Source: Sagittula sp. P11 (GTDB taxonomy: Bacteria; Pseudomonadota; Alphaproteobacteria; Rhodobacterales; Rhodobacteraceae). From it: a DNA stretch of 64,000 nucleotides. This document shows, in pieces, positions 16,928 to 25,481 of this stretch (the first letter of the stretch is position 1; every line of letters begins with the position of its first letter). Below the pieces are notes generated by a model that saw nothing but the letters and a program-made list of their open reading frames with translations, was not told the DNA's origin and made no database searches. The DNA is taken from contig NZ_CP021913.1 in NCBI RefSeq assembly GCF_002814095.1, positions 930,001 to 994,000 of the forward strand. The letters are read 5' to 3'. The position numbers and the translations under genes were made by a program.

Positions 16928-18187
16928 TCAGATCAGGGACCTTAACATGGCTGTGTTGCCCTGGATTACGGAATTGAGTTCCACGACACGGGCCAGCCTG
17001 CGTTCGATCTCGTCCTGACAGGCATCCAGTTGTTCGACGATGCCGGACAGGGCGGTGCCGGAATTGTTCAGCGCCGCGCTTTCGATCTTGCACATCATCC
17101 GCGTGGAGCTGAGCCCCGTCACGTAGCGCTTCATGTCCAGCACGCTGCGGGCGAAGCGCTTTGCTTCCGTTTCAACGTCTCCGAGCGATCCGGCGGTGGC
17201 TTCGAGGAAACTGTTGCGCACCTCTTCGCAACGGGCCGCTTCCGTTTCCGTCGACACGTTGCTTGGATAGATCGCGCCGAACTTTTCGCGCTCTTCCTCG
17301 AAGATGCCGATCATTTCGCGTTCGATCTGCGTGGCGAAACCCAGGAACTGGCCCTTGAAGATTGCGTCGCGGATGCGGGCGAAGACACAGGCATCGCCGT
17401 CGACGAAGGTGTCCACCCAGGTCGACATTTCCTCGAGCATCTGGCTGTAGTTGACCGAGATCGCGCTGATCGGGCCGCCCGCGCTTTCCAGACGCGAAGC
17501 GATGATCCGCATGTTCATCGGCACGGTCCGGATCGCCTTGAACGCTTCGGTCATCTCGGTGGTCTCGACGTGCACCTGCGTGATGGCGCGCGACATGTCC
17601 AGAAAACGCCGCTGGAGTGGGTCGAGTTGGCGGCCGAGATGCTGGGCGCGGGTTTCCGCCTCCACCGCCATGGCGTGGCTCTGGAAAGCATCATAGCTTG
17701 AATAGCCGGCCTTTTTCAGCGCCTCCAACATGGCATCGGCGCTGGCGGAAGGCTTCAGCCCCTCTTCGCGTTCCCGGGCCAGAAGGCTCTTGTAGATCAG
17801 TTCCACCTTTTCCCGCAGGGGCGAGGTCGGCTTCAGCCGGGTGGAGACATACCCCCCCTCGATCGGTGCGATGAGTGCGAACACCCAGTAAAACCGGCCG
17901 TTCTTGCACCTGTTCTTGACGTAGCATCCGGTGGGTTTGCCCTGTCCAAGGCGATCCCAGACCAGTTGGAAAACGCCTTTGGGCATGTCCGGATGGCGGA
18001 CGATCTTGTGCGGCGCGCCGACCAAATCATCCCAATCGTATCCCGCCACACGCTGGAACACGGTGTTGCCGGCCTGGATCACACCGCGTGGATCGGTGCG
18101 TGAGTAGAACAATTCCGAAAGATGGAATTGTGCCTCCGACCCTGCGTAGCTGCTGTCGGAGGTAAAACGCGTTGTATGCTCTGTCAT
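16928..18187 (-). CDS. soluble Aer-like PAS-domain protein, paralogue 1
   Basis: A 419-residue protein with an N-terminal PAS domain (about residues 21-120) of the Aer type: FYSRTDPRGVI, GAPHKIVRHPDMPKGVF, YVKNRCKNGRFYWV and a closing STRLKP. In Aer these motifs surround an FAD that senses redox state. There is no membrane helix and no HAMP domain. The remaining 300 residues are helical. Two blocks there are almost identical to the neighbouring paralogue: MNMRIIASRLES followed by GGPISAISVNYSQMLEEMSTW, and RSVLDMKRYVTGLSSTRMM. The first loosely resembles the MCP signalling hairpin, but the canonical sequence is absent. Start at 18187 was chosen as the first ATG before the conserved region. 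Confidence 0.75.
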   Translation of the reverse strand: MTEHTTRFTSDSSYAGSEAQFHLSELFYSRTDPRGVIQAGNTVFQRVAGYDWDDLVGAPHKIVRHPDMPKGVFQLVWDRLGQGKPTGCYVKNRCKNGRFYWVFALIAPIEGGYVSTRLKPTSPLREKVELIYKSLLAREREEGLKPSASADAMLEALKKAGYSSYDAFQSHAMAVEAETRAQHLGRQLDPLQRRFLDMSRAITQVHVETTEMTEAFKAIRTVPMNMRIIASRLESAGGPISAISVNYSQMLEEMSTWVDTFVDGDACVFARIRDAIFKGQFLGFATQIEREMIGIFEEEREKFGAIYPSNVSTETEAARCEEVRNSFLEATAGSLGDVETEAKRFARSVLDMKRYVTGLSSTRMMCKIESAALNNSGTALSGIVEQLDACQDEIERRLARVVELNSVIQGNTAMLRSLI

Positions 18188-18272
18188 TCGTCCGGCCTCT
18201 GAAAACGACCCGGCTCGCACTTTCTGCCAGATCCCTTGAGAATTGATGAATGCTCGCCCTGCCCCCGGCGGT

Positions 18273-19523
18273 TCAGGACATGCTTCTCAGCATCGCGCTG
18301 TGGCCCTGGATGTTGGAGTTCAGCTCAACGACCCTGGCGAGACGGCGCTCGATTTCGTCCTGCCGTTCGTCGAGCTGTTCGACGATGCCATTCAGGGCGG
18401 TGTCCGAATCCCCCAGCGAGGCGCTTTCGATCTTGCACATCATCCGGGTGGAGCTGAGACCGGTCACGTAGCGCTTCATGTCCAGCACGCTGCGGCTGAG
18501 GCGGCGCACTTCGGATTCGATCAGTTTCAGGGACTCCTGCGCCTCGGTCTGAAAGCGGTGCGCCTCACGCTCGAGCGTTTCCTTGTCCTGGGAGAGGGCC
18601 GTGATGTCCTTTGCCCCGGCCAGATCCTTTTCGAAATAGACCGACATGGACGACTGCATCGAGGACGCACAAACTAGGAACTGCCCCTGTTGGATCGCGG
18701 ACTTGATACGGGCAAAGGTGCAGTCCGGCCCTTCCGCGAACTGCTTGATCCAGGTCGACATTTCCTCGAGCATCTGGCTGTAGTTGACCGAGATCGCGCT
18801 GATCGGCCCGCCCGAACTTTCCAGACGCGATGCGAGGATGCGCATGTTCATCGGCACCGTGCGGATGGCGCGAATGACCTCTACCAGCCCCTCGACCTCC
18901 GCCCCGAGTTCGCTGATCGTGTCGAACATCGCGAAGAAGCGCTGCTGCATCGGGGTCAACGGCATGTGCACCAGCTTCGAGGTGTTCTCCATCTCCGTGC
19001 GCAGGGCGTGCGCCATGAAGGCGTCGTAGTCGACGAAACCCATCTCGGCGATCTTCGCCAGCAGGCGTTCCGCGCTTTGCTCCGGGGTCACGCCGTCGTT
19101 CTGTTCCGCGTTGAGAAGGTCCTTGTAGATCGCCTCCACCTCCGCCCTGAGGTCGGTTGTGGGCTTCAGCCGAACGGACATGTAGCCCTCGGGAATCTTC
19201 CACGTCAGCGCGGTGACCCAGTAGTGCCGCCCGTCCTTCGTGCGGTTCTTGACGTAGGCGACCATCTTCTTGCCGGACTTCAGGCGGTCCCAGAACAGGT
19301 AAAAGACGCCCTTCGGCATGTCGGGATGGCGGACCAGCTTGTGCGGCGCGCCCTTCAGCTCGGACCAGCCGAAGCCGGAAATCCGGCGAAAGACCTGGTT
19401 GCCCTCGGCAATGATGCCGCGGTCGTCGGTGCGGGAATAGAACAGCTCGCCGGGATCGAACGGCACTTCGCCGCCGGACAGGGGCCGGGTCTGCGGGGCA
19501 AGTTGTCTGTCGTGCTGGCTCAT
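18273..19523 (-). CDS. soluble Aer-like PAS-domain protein, paralogue 2
   Basis: A 416-residue tandem paralogue of the next gene, 85 bases upstream of it on the same strand. The PAS domain (about 21-121) has FYSRTDDRGII, GAPHKLVRHPDMPKGVFYL and YVKNRTKDGRHYWV. The same two C-terminal blocks are kept (IRTVPMNMRILASRLESSG and RSVLDMKRYVTGLSSTRMM), while linkers between them diverge. AAGGA precedes the start. Upstream are a terminator for the ABC operon and two GGTTAACC palindromes. A role in redox or energy sensing is inferred from the PAS type; no che gene is in the window. Confidence 0.75.
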   Translation of the reverse strand: MSQHDRQLAPQTRPLSGGEVPFDPGELFYSRTDDRGIIAEGNQVFRRISGFGWSELKGAPHKLVRHPDMPKGVFYLFWDRLKSGKKMVAYVKNRTKDGRHYWVTALTWKIPEGYMSVRLKPTTDLRAEVEAIYKDLLNAEQNDGVTPEQSAERLLAKIAEMGFVDYDAFMAHALRTEMENTSKLVHMPLTPMQQRFFAMFDTISELGAEVEGLVEVIRAIRTVPMNMRILASRLESSGGPISAISVNYSQMLEEMSTWIKQFAEGPDCTFARIKSAIQQGQFLVCASSMQSSMSVYFEKDLAGAKDITALSQDKETLEREAHRFQTEAQESLKLIESEVRRLSRSVLDMKRYVTGLSSTRMMCKIESASLGDSDTALNGIVEQLDERQDEIERRLARVVELNSNIQGHSAMLRSMS

Positions 19524-19586
19524 GACCGGATCCTTGGTTCGGGTTCGCCGGTCAGCATCCCCAAGATATCTTGTCAGAAGGTGAAA

Positions 19587-19614
19587 ACGGCAGGCACATC
19601 TCTGCGCCTGCCGT
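19587..19614 (-). terminator. rho-independent terminator after the ABC operon
   Basis: Arms ACGGCAGGC (19587-19595) and GCCTGCCGT (19606-19614), ten-base loop; read on the minus strand it is followed by TTTTC. It lies 69 bases past the permease stop. Confidence 0.7.
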
Positions 19615-19637
19615 GGTTTCTCTTCGTAAAATTGACG

Positions 19638-19661
19638 GGTTAACCCTGATGGAGGTTAACC
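19638..19661. promoter_or_regulatory. two GGTTAACC palindromes
   Basis: Identical 8-base palindromes at 19638-19645 and 19654-19661, sixteen bases apart, in the gap between the ABC permease stop and the PAS gene start. TTAAC half-sites are used by CtrA in alphaproteobacteria, but the spacing here is not the usual TTAA-N7-TTAA. Confidence 0.3.
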
Positions 19662-19682
19662 GGACCTCGAAAATTCGAACGA

Positions 19683-20867
19683 TCAGCCCGGGCTCATGCC
19701 GCGCATGCGCTCCGACCGGCGGCGCAGGATCTCCACCGTGGTCAGCAACAGGATCGAGATCGCTACGAGGATCGTCGCCACCGCAAGGATCGTCGGCGAA
19801 ATCTGCTCCCGCAGGCCGGTGAACATCTGCCATGGCAGGGTCTGCTGCTTGGCCGAACCGACGAAGAGCACGACAACTACCTCGTCGAAGGAGGTGATGA
19901 AGGCGAACAGGCCGCCCGAGATCACGCCTGGCAGGATGAGCGGCATCTGCACACGGAAGAACGTCGTCACCGGGTTAGCACCCATGTTCGCCGCCGCCCG
20001 CGTCAGCGACCGGTCGAAGCCCACGAGCGTCGCGGTCACTGTGATGATGACAAACGGAATGCCAAGCGCCGCGTGTGCCAGGACCACCCCGAACAGCGTG
20101 CCCTGCAGACCGATCCGCGAGTAGAAGAAGTACATGCCCGCCGCCGAGATGATGAGCGGCACGATCATCGGAGAGATTAGGATCGCCATGATCGCGCGAC
20201 GGAACGGCACGTGCTCGGACGAGAGGCCGATGGCTGCTAGCGTGCCGAAGCTGACCGAAAGGAACGTCGCGAAGGGTGCGATGATCAGCGAGTTGCGCAG
20301 CGCCTGCTGCCACTCCGACGAGGTAAAGAAGTCACGGTAGTGCTTCAGCGAGTAACCTGCCGGGTCGAACCGCAGCATCTCGGGCGTGAAGGTAAAGAAG
20401 TTCTCCGCGTTGAAGGAGAGCGGCATCACGACGAGGATCGGCGTGATCAGGAACACGAAGATCGCCCCGCACAGCGTGCGGAAACTGTAGTGCCACAGAA
20501 CCTGGCCCGAGGTCAGGTACGGCGGAAGCGGCACCCTGTAGCGACCCATGCCGATCCAGTAGATCAGGACGCCGAAGATGTAGCCGAAGATGGCCCCGAC
20601 CACGGCGCCCGGCAGCCCCCCCAGCAGGTATCCGGCCACCGCAAGCAAGACAACGAGGCCCCACTTCACGGAGGTTTCCATCTTCGGATCCAGCACCTCC
20701 ATCGCGACATAGGCGATGGCGGCGAGCACCACGAAGCCTACGATGATGCCGGTCAGGACGGACCCGTTGGCGGCGCCGACGAACACCCCGGCAAAGGCCC
20801 CGAAGGCGCCCATTACCGGTGCGATGAAGCTGGCGGGTTTCTTGATCGGTTGCGTTTCAACAGCCAT
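19683..20867 (-). CDS. ABC transporter permease, PotC-like with extra N-terminal membrane domain
   Basis: Inner-membrane permease of a polyamine-type importer. The C-terminal 270 residues are a normal PotC/YdcV-like permease with the EAA loop RAAANMGANPVTTFFRV and PLILPGVISGGLFAF. The first 125 residues are extra: a glycine- and alanine-rich region with about four hydrophobic segments (AFGAFAGVFVGAANG, IIVGFVVLAAIAYVA, WGLVVLLAVAGYLLGG, VVGAIFGYIFGVLIYW), taking the protein to 394 residues against about 260-280 normally. It starts three bases after the upstream permease stop. Last gene of the operon. Confidence 0.9.
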   Translation of the reverse strand: MAVETQPIKKPASFIAPVMGAFGAFAGVFVGAANGSVLTGIIVGFVVLAAIAYVAMEVLDPKMETSVKWGLVVLLAVAGYLLGGLPGAVVGAIFGYIFGVLIYWIGMGRYRVPLPPYLTSGQVLWHYSFRTLCGAIFVFLITPILVVMPLSFNAENFFTFTPEMLRFDPAGYSLKHYRDFFTSSEWQQALRNSLIIAPFATFLSVSFGTLAAIGLSSEHVPFRRAIMAILISPMIVPLIISAAGMYFFYSRIGLQGTLFGVVLAHAALGIPFVIITVTATLVGFDRSLTRAAANMGANPVTTFFRVQMPLILPGVISGGLFAFITSFDEVVVVLFVGSAKQQTLPWQMFTGLREQISPTILAVATILVAISILLLTTVEILRRRSERMRGMSPG

Positions 20868-20870
20868 GGA

Positions 20871-22583
20871 TCAGCCCCCCAGCTTCACGTTGTCGATGCC
20901 GACGATCTTGTCGTAGGCCCAGTAGAGGATCAGCACCACCGCCAGCAGGATCGTCCCCAGCGCGGCTGCAAGGCCCCAGTTGAGCGAGGACGAGATGTGG
21001 TAGGCGATCCGGTTCGAGATGAACGTGCCGGTCGTGCCGCCGACGATCTCGGGTGTGATGTAGTAGCCGATGGCGAGGATGAACACGAGGATCGACCCCG
21101 CTCCGATGCCCGGGACCGACTGCGGGAAGTACACCCGCCAGAAAGTCGTCCAGTTGGTGGCGCCCAGCGACTTCGCCGCACGGACGTAGGTCGGCGGGAT
21201 GGTCGCCATCACCGAGTACATCGGCAGGATCATGAACGGCAGCAGGATGTGCGTCATGGCGATGATCGTGCCGAGCTGGTTGTTGATCATCACCAGCCGG
21301 TTGTCGTCCGCCACGAGGCCGATCCAGACAAGCACGTCGTTGATCACCCCCTGCTGCTGCAGCATCACCTTCCATGCGGAGGTCCGCACCAGAAGCGATG
21401 TCCAAAAGGGCAGAAGCACGAGGATCATCAGCAGGTTTGCGGTGCGCGCAGGCAGGTTGGACAGAAGGTAGGCCACCGGGTAGGCCAGCGCGATGCAGCT
21501 GAAAGTGATGACCATCGACATGAACATCGTACGCTTGAACAGCAGCCCGTAGATCCGTTCGTCCTCATCCCGCAGCGCCGGCCCCTCGGGCGTCTTCTGC
21601 ATGTCGATGGAGTTCAGGAAGTAGCCGTTGGTGTAATTCGGCGAGTACATCTTGATCGTCTTCCAGACGTCGATGTCGAGCCAGTCCTTATCGATGTCCT
21701 CGAACGCCGCGCGGATGTCGACGGTCTCGAAATCCGGGCTGTCGACCAATGCGTCGGCGGCCTTCAGCATCTCGGCCTGCGGGCCGGTGTAGTCGGACAT
21801 GTCGCCGGCCGCGAGGTCGCGGTAGAGCATCGTGTGCACCAGCGACCAGGGCTCTTCCTCGAGCGGGCTGCTCTCTTCCTCGGTCTGCTGGAAGCGGGCA
21901 AAGTCGCGGTAGGCGATGGAGGCGTTGGGCAGCGTCTGCACAATGTCGTCGCGCAGGTCGAACCGGGGCATCCGGCCGCGGTCGTCCTCGGCCGTGTTGT
22001 CCCATTTCTCCTGCTTGGCGATCCATTCCGGGTCGCCCATGATCTGGGCCCACGGCAGCGCCTCGTCCCAGTTCTCGTCGAGATCCTCGAACTGGTCCTG
22101 GTAGACCTCGCCGATGTCGTCCAGTCCGCGGCCCGACTTGCGGAACAGGGAGGAGACGCCGGTCAGTTCGTAGTTGAGACGTGTGCCGAGGCGCGTGTGG
22201 AGCTTCTTCTCGGCGGCGAGGAAAATGTCCTCGTAGGCGGCGTTGAACACCGTGTTGCCGGGCAGTTCGCCGCTTTCGTCGTCCCAGTCCTCGAGCGCGA
22301 CCACCGTCTTCGGCAGGGTCTCGGAGACGATCTGGTTCTCGACCGAGCGGAACAGCATGTCGACGATCGGTGCGATGAAGGTCACCAGCACGAAGATGAG
22401 CAGCGGCGCGATCAGCATCAGCGCCCGCAGCTTCTGCCTTCGCAGGGCGCGCGCAAGGCTCCGCTTCAGCGGCGTCCCGTCCGCCGCCAGCATCGGCCCG
22501 GACTTTGCCTTGTCCGCGGCCCGCAGGGCGTTGTCGGGTGTCGGTCCTTCGATCTTGTCTGGATCTGTGGTCGCGTCGGTCAT
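20871..22583 (-). CDS. ABC transporter permease, PotB-like with large periplasmic insertion
   Basis: 570 residues, about twice the normal PotB length. TM1 is at about 53-75 (LMLIAPLLIFVLVTFIAPIV). An acidic region of some 265 residues (80-345) follows, with no hydrophobic helix and presumably in the periplasm. Ordinary permease helices start near 346 (LLFKRTMFMSMVITF), with the EAA loop RAAKSLGATNWTTFWRV later. The insertion could contact the substrate-binding proteins, as the extended loops of MalF do. It overlaps the DUF1330 gene by ATGA and precedes the PotC-like gene by three bases. Confidence 0.9.
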   Translation of the reverse strand: MTDATTDPDKIEGPTPDNALRAADKAKSGPMLAADGTPLKRSLARALRRQKLRALMLIAPLLIFVLVTFIAPIVDMLFRSVENQIVSETLPKTVVALEDWDDESGELPGNTVFNAAYEDIFLAAEKKLHTRLGTRLNYELTGVSSLFRKSGRGLDDIGEVYQDQFEDLDENWDEALPWAQIMGDPEWIAKQEKWDNTAEDDRGRMPRFDLRDDIVQTLPNASIAYRDFARFQQTEEESSPLEEEPWSLVHTMLYRDLAAGDMSDYTGPQAEMLKAADALVDSPDFETVDIRAAFEDIDKDWLDIDVWKTIKMYSPNYTNGYFLNSIDMQKTPEGPALRDEDERIYGLLFKRTMFMSMVITFSCIALAYPVAYLLSNLPARTANLLMILVLLPFWTSLLVRTSAWKVMLQQQGVINDVLVWIGLVADDNRLVMINNQLGTIIAMTHILLPFMILPMYSVMATIPPTYVRAAKSLGATNWTTFWRVYFPQSVPGIGAGSILVFILAIGYYITPEIVGGTTGTFISNRIAYHISSSLNWGLAAALGTILLAVVLILYWAYDKIVGIDNVKLGG

Positions 22584-22870
22584 TCTGCCCCCTCGACCAC
22601 GAGTATCACGCTGTCCGCCGTGTTGTGGCGGATCTGGGCGACCTCCTGGTACTCCGGATCGTTGTAGGCCGCCAGCGCGGCCGCGTAGCTGGGAAATTCG
22701 ATGACGACGTGGCGGTCGTGGGCTTTGCCCTCGACGACCTGGGATTGTCCCCCACGGACGATGAACGTGCCGCCCAGCCGTTGCAGGATCGGCGTGTCGC
22801 GTTCGACGTATTCGCGGTAGGACTCAGGGTCCTTAACCGTGATGTGGCCTATGATGTAGCCCTTGGGCAT
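22580..22870 (-). CDS. DUF1330 domain protein
   Basis: A 96-residue ferredoxin-like-fold protein: GYIIGHITVKDPESYREYVERDTPIL at the start, GGTFIVRGGQ in the centre and HDRHVVIEFPSYAAALAAYNDPEYQEV towards the end, all characteristic of DUF1330. Function of the family is unknown. Start at 22870 is the first Met of the domain. It is embedded between the binding-protein gene and the PotB-like permease and overlaps the latter, so it belongs to the importer operon; a role in substrate handling is possible but not shown. Confidence 0.88.
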   Translation of the reverse strand: MPKGYIIGHITVKDPESYREYVERDTPILQRLGGTFIVRGGQSQVVEGKAHDRHVVIEFPSYAAALAAYNDPEYQEVAQIRHNTADSVILVVEGAE

Positions 22871-22955
22871 GGTGCCCCGTCCCCCTGTCATTTTGACTGT
22901 CGTCTTGTTTGTGGCCCGTGGCGGCGCGGATGCCCCGCCACGAACGATGTCGCAA

Positions 22956-22989
22956 GGTGGGGCGGGGCTGTGCGCCGCCGCCCTGCCCC
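22956..22989. repeat. GTAGGGYGG palindrome, copy 5
   Basis: GGTGGGGCGGGGCTGTGCGCCGCC then GCCCTGCCCC, within the operon between a binding-protein stop and the DUF1330 start. The 16-base core GCGGGGCTGTGCGCCG also occurs in copies 3 and 8. Confidence 0.55.
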
Positions 22990-22994
22990 GGTCC

Positions 22995-24098
22995 TTACTG
23001 AGCGAGCCAGGCCTGGAACTTCGCGTCGATGTCGTCGCGATAGTCAGCCCAGAACTCATAGTTGTAGAGGAACGTGTTGCCCGAGTTCGCCGGGTCGGTC
23101 GGCATGTGCATCTTCATGTCTTCGGGCACCAGCGGCGCCGAAGAGGCGCGTGCCGGACCGTAGGAGATGTACTGTGCCTGGTCGGCAAGACGCTGGGTGT
23201 CGGTGGCGAACTTAACGAAGTCCTTCACGCGCGCCAGACGGTCTTCCGGCAGACCTTCGGGAATGATCCAGCCGTCAAGGTCGAAGACCTGTGCGTCCCA
23301 GAGCATGCCGATCGGCTGGTCCTGCTCCACGATGGCAGAGTACAGGCGGCCGTTGTAGGTCGAGCCCATGAACACTTCGCCGTCGGCCAGAAGCTGCGGC
23401 GTGTCTGCGCCCGCGTTCCACCAGACGACCTGGTCCTTGATGGTCTCCAGCTTGGCCAGAGCCTGGTCCTGGCCTTCCTCGGTCTCGAGGACGTCGTAGA
23501 CGTCTTCCTTGGCCACGCCGTCACAGAGCAGCGCCCATTCCATGTTGTTGATCGGACGCTTTTCCAGCGCACGCTTGCCCGGGTAGGTTTCCAGGTCGAA
23601 GACGGCGCAGATGTCGGACGGCGGCTCGGTGCCTTCCGGCACGAGGTCCGTGCGGTAGCCGACCGTGGTCGAATACACGATCTGCGGGATGTAGCAGTCA
23701 GAGACGATCAGGTCGCCGAAATCGTCCGAAGCGGAGGTGCCGTCGGGCGCTTCCGCGAGGAGCTCGTCGTGGTCGACTTCCATGGCCAGACCTTCGTCGC
23801 ACAGACGGATGGCGTCAGACGCCACGACGTCCACGAGATCCCAGGTCACGTTGCCTGCTTCGTTCATCGCACGCAGCTTGGCAACCGCCTCGGCCGAGGA
23901 CTCGTCCCACGACACGGATACGTCCGGGTGCATTTCGAGGTAGGGTTCGACGTAGGCCTTCTGCTGGCTGTTCTGGTATGCACCGCCCCAGCTCACGAGG
24001 GTCATGTCGGACGCCATGTTGCCGTGGCTTTCCGCGAAGGCACCGGTGGCAGCCACGGTGAGTGCCGTTGTCGCCATCAGGGTCTTGGTGAATTTCAT
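22995..24098 (-). CDS. periplasmic substrate-binding protein, polyamine type, paralogue 1
   Basis: 367 residues with a Sec signal peptide (ATTALTVAATGAFA, cleavage before ES). It belongs to the PotD/PotF-like family: MTLVSWGGAYQNSQQKAYVEPY at the mature start, TWDLVDVVASDA, GKRALEKRPINNMEWALLCDG, and NGRLYSAIVEQDQPIG. Four cysteines (in RLCDEG, SDCYIPQ, DICAVFD and LLCDG) are shared with the second paralogue and could form two disulfides. Substrate probably a polyamine or similar cation, by family only. A dispersed palindrome separates it from the DUF1330 gene. Confidence 0.9.
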   Translation of the reverse strand: MKFTKTLMATTALTVAATGAFAESHGNMASDMTLVSWGGAYQNSQQKAYVEPYLEMHPDVSVSWDESSAEAVAKLRAMNEAGNVTWDLVDVVASDAIRLCDEGLAMEVDHDELLAEAPDGTSASDDFGDLIVSDCYIPQIVYSTTVGYRTDLVPEGTEPPSDICAVFDLETYPGKRALEKRPINNMEWALLCDGVAKEDVYDVLETEEGQDQALAKLETIKDQVVWWNAGADTPQLLADGEVFMGSTYNGRLYSAIVEQDQPIGMLWDAQVFDLDGWIIPEGLPEDRLARVKDFVKFATDTQRLADQAQYISYGPARASSAPLVPEDMKMHMPTDPANSGNTFLYNYEFWADYRDDIDAKFQAWLAQ

Positions 24099-24218
24099 TT
24101 CGGTCTCCCTTGTCGTCGCGGGACGGTTTCGTCATCCATCCCGCAGTTCACGCAGAGCGATACGTTCCGCTCCGCCTTGTCCGGACAGGGCCGAGTGGGC
24201 CCCGTTCCGGTAAGACAG

Positions 24219-24246
24219 GTAGGGCGGTTTCGCGGCCGCCCCACCC
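24219..24246. repeat. GTAGGGYGG palindrome, copy 6
   Basis: GTAGGGCGGTTTCGCGGCCGCCCCACCC between the two binding-protein genes, close to the stop of the upstream one. Confidence 0.6.
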
Positions 24247-24253
24247 GATTGAC

Positions 24254-25366
24254 TTATTTGACCAGCCAGGACTGGAAGCGCGCTTCCACGTCGTCCTGGT
24301 TGTCAGCCCACCACTCGATGTTGTTCACGAGGAAGTTCTTCTGGTTGGCGGGGTTCGTCGGCATGTGCGGCCCCATCTCGATTCCCATGTCGGCATGGGT
24401 CGATACCAGCGGCTGCGACGATGCGCGTGCCGGGCCGTACGAGATGTATTTCGCCTGGTCGGCGAGGCGCTGGGTGTCGGTGGCGAACTTCACGAAGTCC
24501 ATCACGCGCGCCAGACGGTCCTCGGGCAGATCGGCGGGAATGATCCAGCCGTCGAAGTCGAAGACCTGCCAGTCCCAGAGCATGGCGACCGGCTGCTTCT
24601 GCTCTTCGATAACAGAAAACAGGCGTCCGTTGTAGGTCGAACCCATCACGACCTCGCCATCTGCCAGCAGTTGCGGGGTGTCTGCACCCGCGGACCACCA
24701 GACAACCTGGTCCTTGATGGTGTCCAGCTTGGCGAGCGCGCGGTCCACGCCGCCGTCCTCGTCAAGCACGTCGTAGAGGTCTTCCTTGGCGACGCCGTCA
24801 CACAGCAGCGCCCACTCGAGGTTCTTCTTCGGGCGCTTCTCCAGCGAACGCTTGCCCGGGAACTTCTCGAGATCGAAGATCGCGCAGAGGCTGTCCGGCG
24901 TCGCGCCGTTCCAATCCGCCACATCGGTGCGGTAACCGAAGGTGGTGGAGAACACGATCTGCGGGATGAAGCAGTCGTTGATCACGGACGGACCGAAGTC
25001 TTCGGTCGCGGTGGAGCCGTCTTCACCGGCGGCCAGATCCTCGTCGAAGTCGATCTCCATGGCGAGGCCTTCGTCGCACAGACGCTGGCTGTCCGGGCCT
25101 TCGACGTCCACGAGGTCCCATGTGATGTTGCCGGCTTCGGCCTGCGCGCGCAGCTTGGCCACCGCTTCGTTGGACGACTCGTCCCAGGTGATCGACACAC
25201 CGGGGTTGGCCTCCATGTAGGGCTCGGCATAGGCCTTGACCTGGCTGTTCTGATAGGCTCCGCCCCAGCTGACGATGGTCATGCTGTCGGCCATGTCCTG
25301 CGCGCTCACCGCACCTGCCGCAAGCGACAGGCAGGTTGTGGCGAGAAGGTTCCGCGTGAGTGTCAT
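24254..25366 (-). CDS. periplasmic substrate-binding protein, polyamine type, paralogue 2
   Basis: 370 residues, clearly homologous to the next gene along its whole length (SWGGAYQNSQVKAYAEPY, EKRPKKNLEWALLCDGVAKED, QLLADGEVVMGSTYNGRLFS). The signal peptide is NLLATTCLSLAAGAVSA. Start placed at the second Met (25366), which has GGAGA six bases upstream; the first ATG lies inside that site. All four mature cysteines are conserved with paralogue 1. A tandem duplication with divergence suggests two substrates or two affinities feeding one permease pair. Confidence 0.9.
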   Translation of the reverse strand: MTLTRNLLATTCLSLAAGAVSAQDMADSMTIVSWGGAYQNSQVKAYAEPYMEANPGVSITWDESSNEAVAKLRAQAEAGNITWDLVDVEGPDSQRLCDEGLAMEIDFDEDLAAGEDGSTATEDFGPSVINDCFIPQIVFSTTFGYRTDVADWNGATPDSLCAIFDLEKFPGKRSLEKRPKKNLEWALLCDGVAKEDLYDVLDEDGGVDRALAKLDTIKDQVVWWSAGADTPQLLADGEVVMGSTYNGRLFSVIEEQKQPVAMLWDWQVFDFDGWIIPADLPEDRLARVMDFVKFATDTQRLADQAKYISYGPARASSQPLVSTHADMGIEMGPHMPTNPANQKNFLVNNIEWWADNQDDVEARFQSWLVK

Positions 25367-25481
25367 CCAATTCTCCATAACAACACCCGTTGAAGACAGA
25401 GCCGGGTTACGGGTTTCACAACCGGCCCAAGTTCAACCGCCGTCGCCCCATTCCGGGAACGGGCGGTATCCTTCACGGCGC

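Noticed and set aside
20340-22667. 775-codon + strand frame opposite the ABC permeases
   Set aside because: His/Arg/Asp-rich antisense shadow; the minus strand carries the permease motifs.
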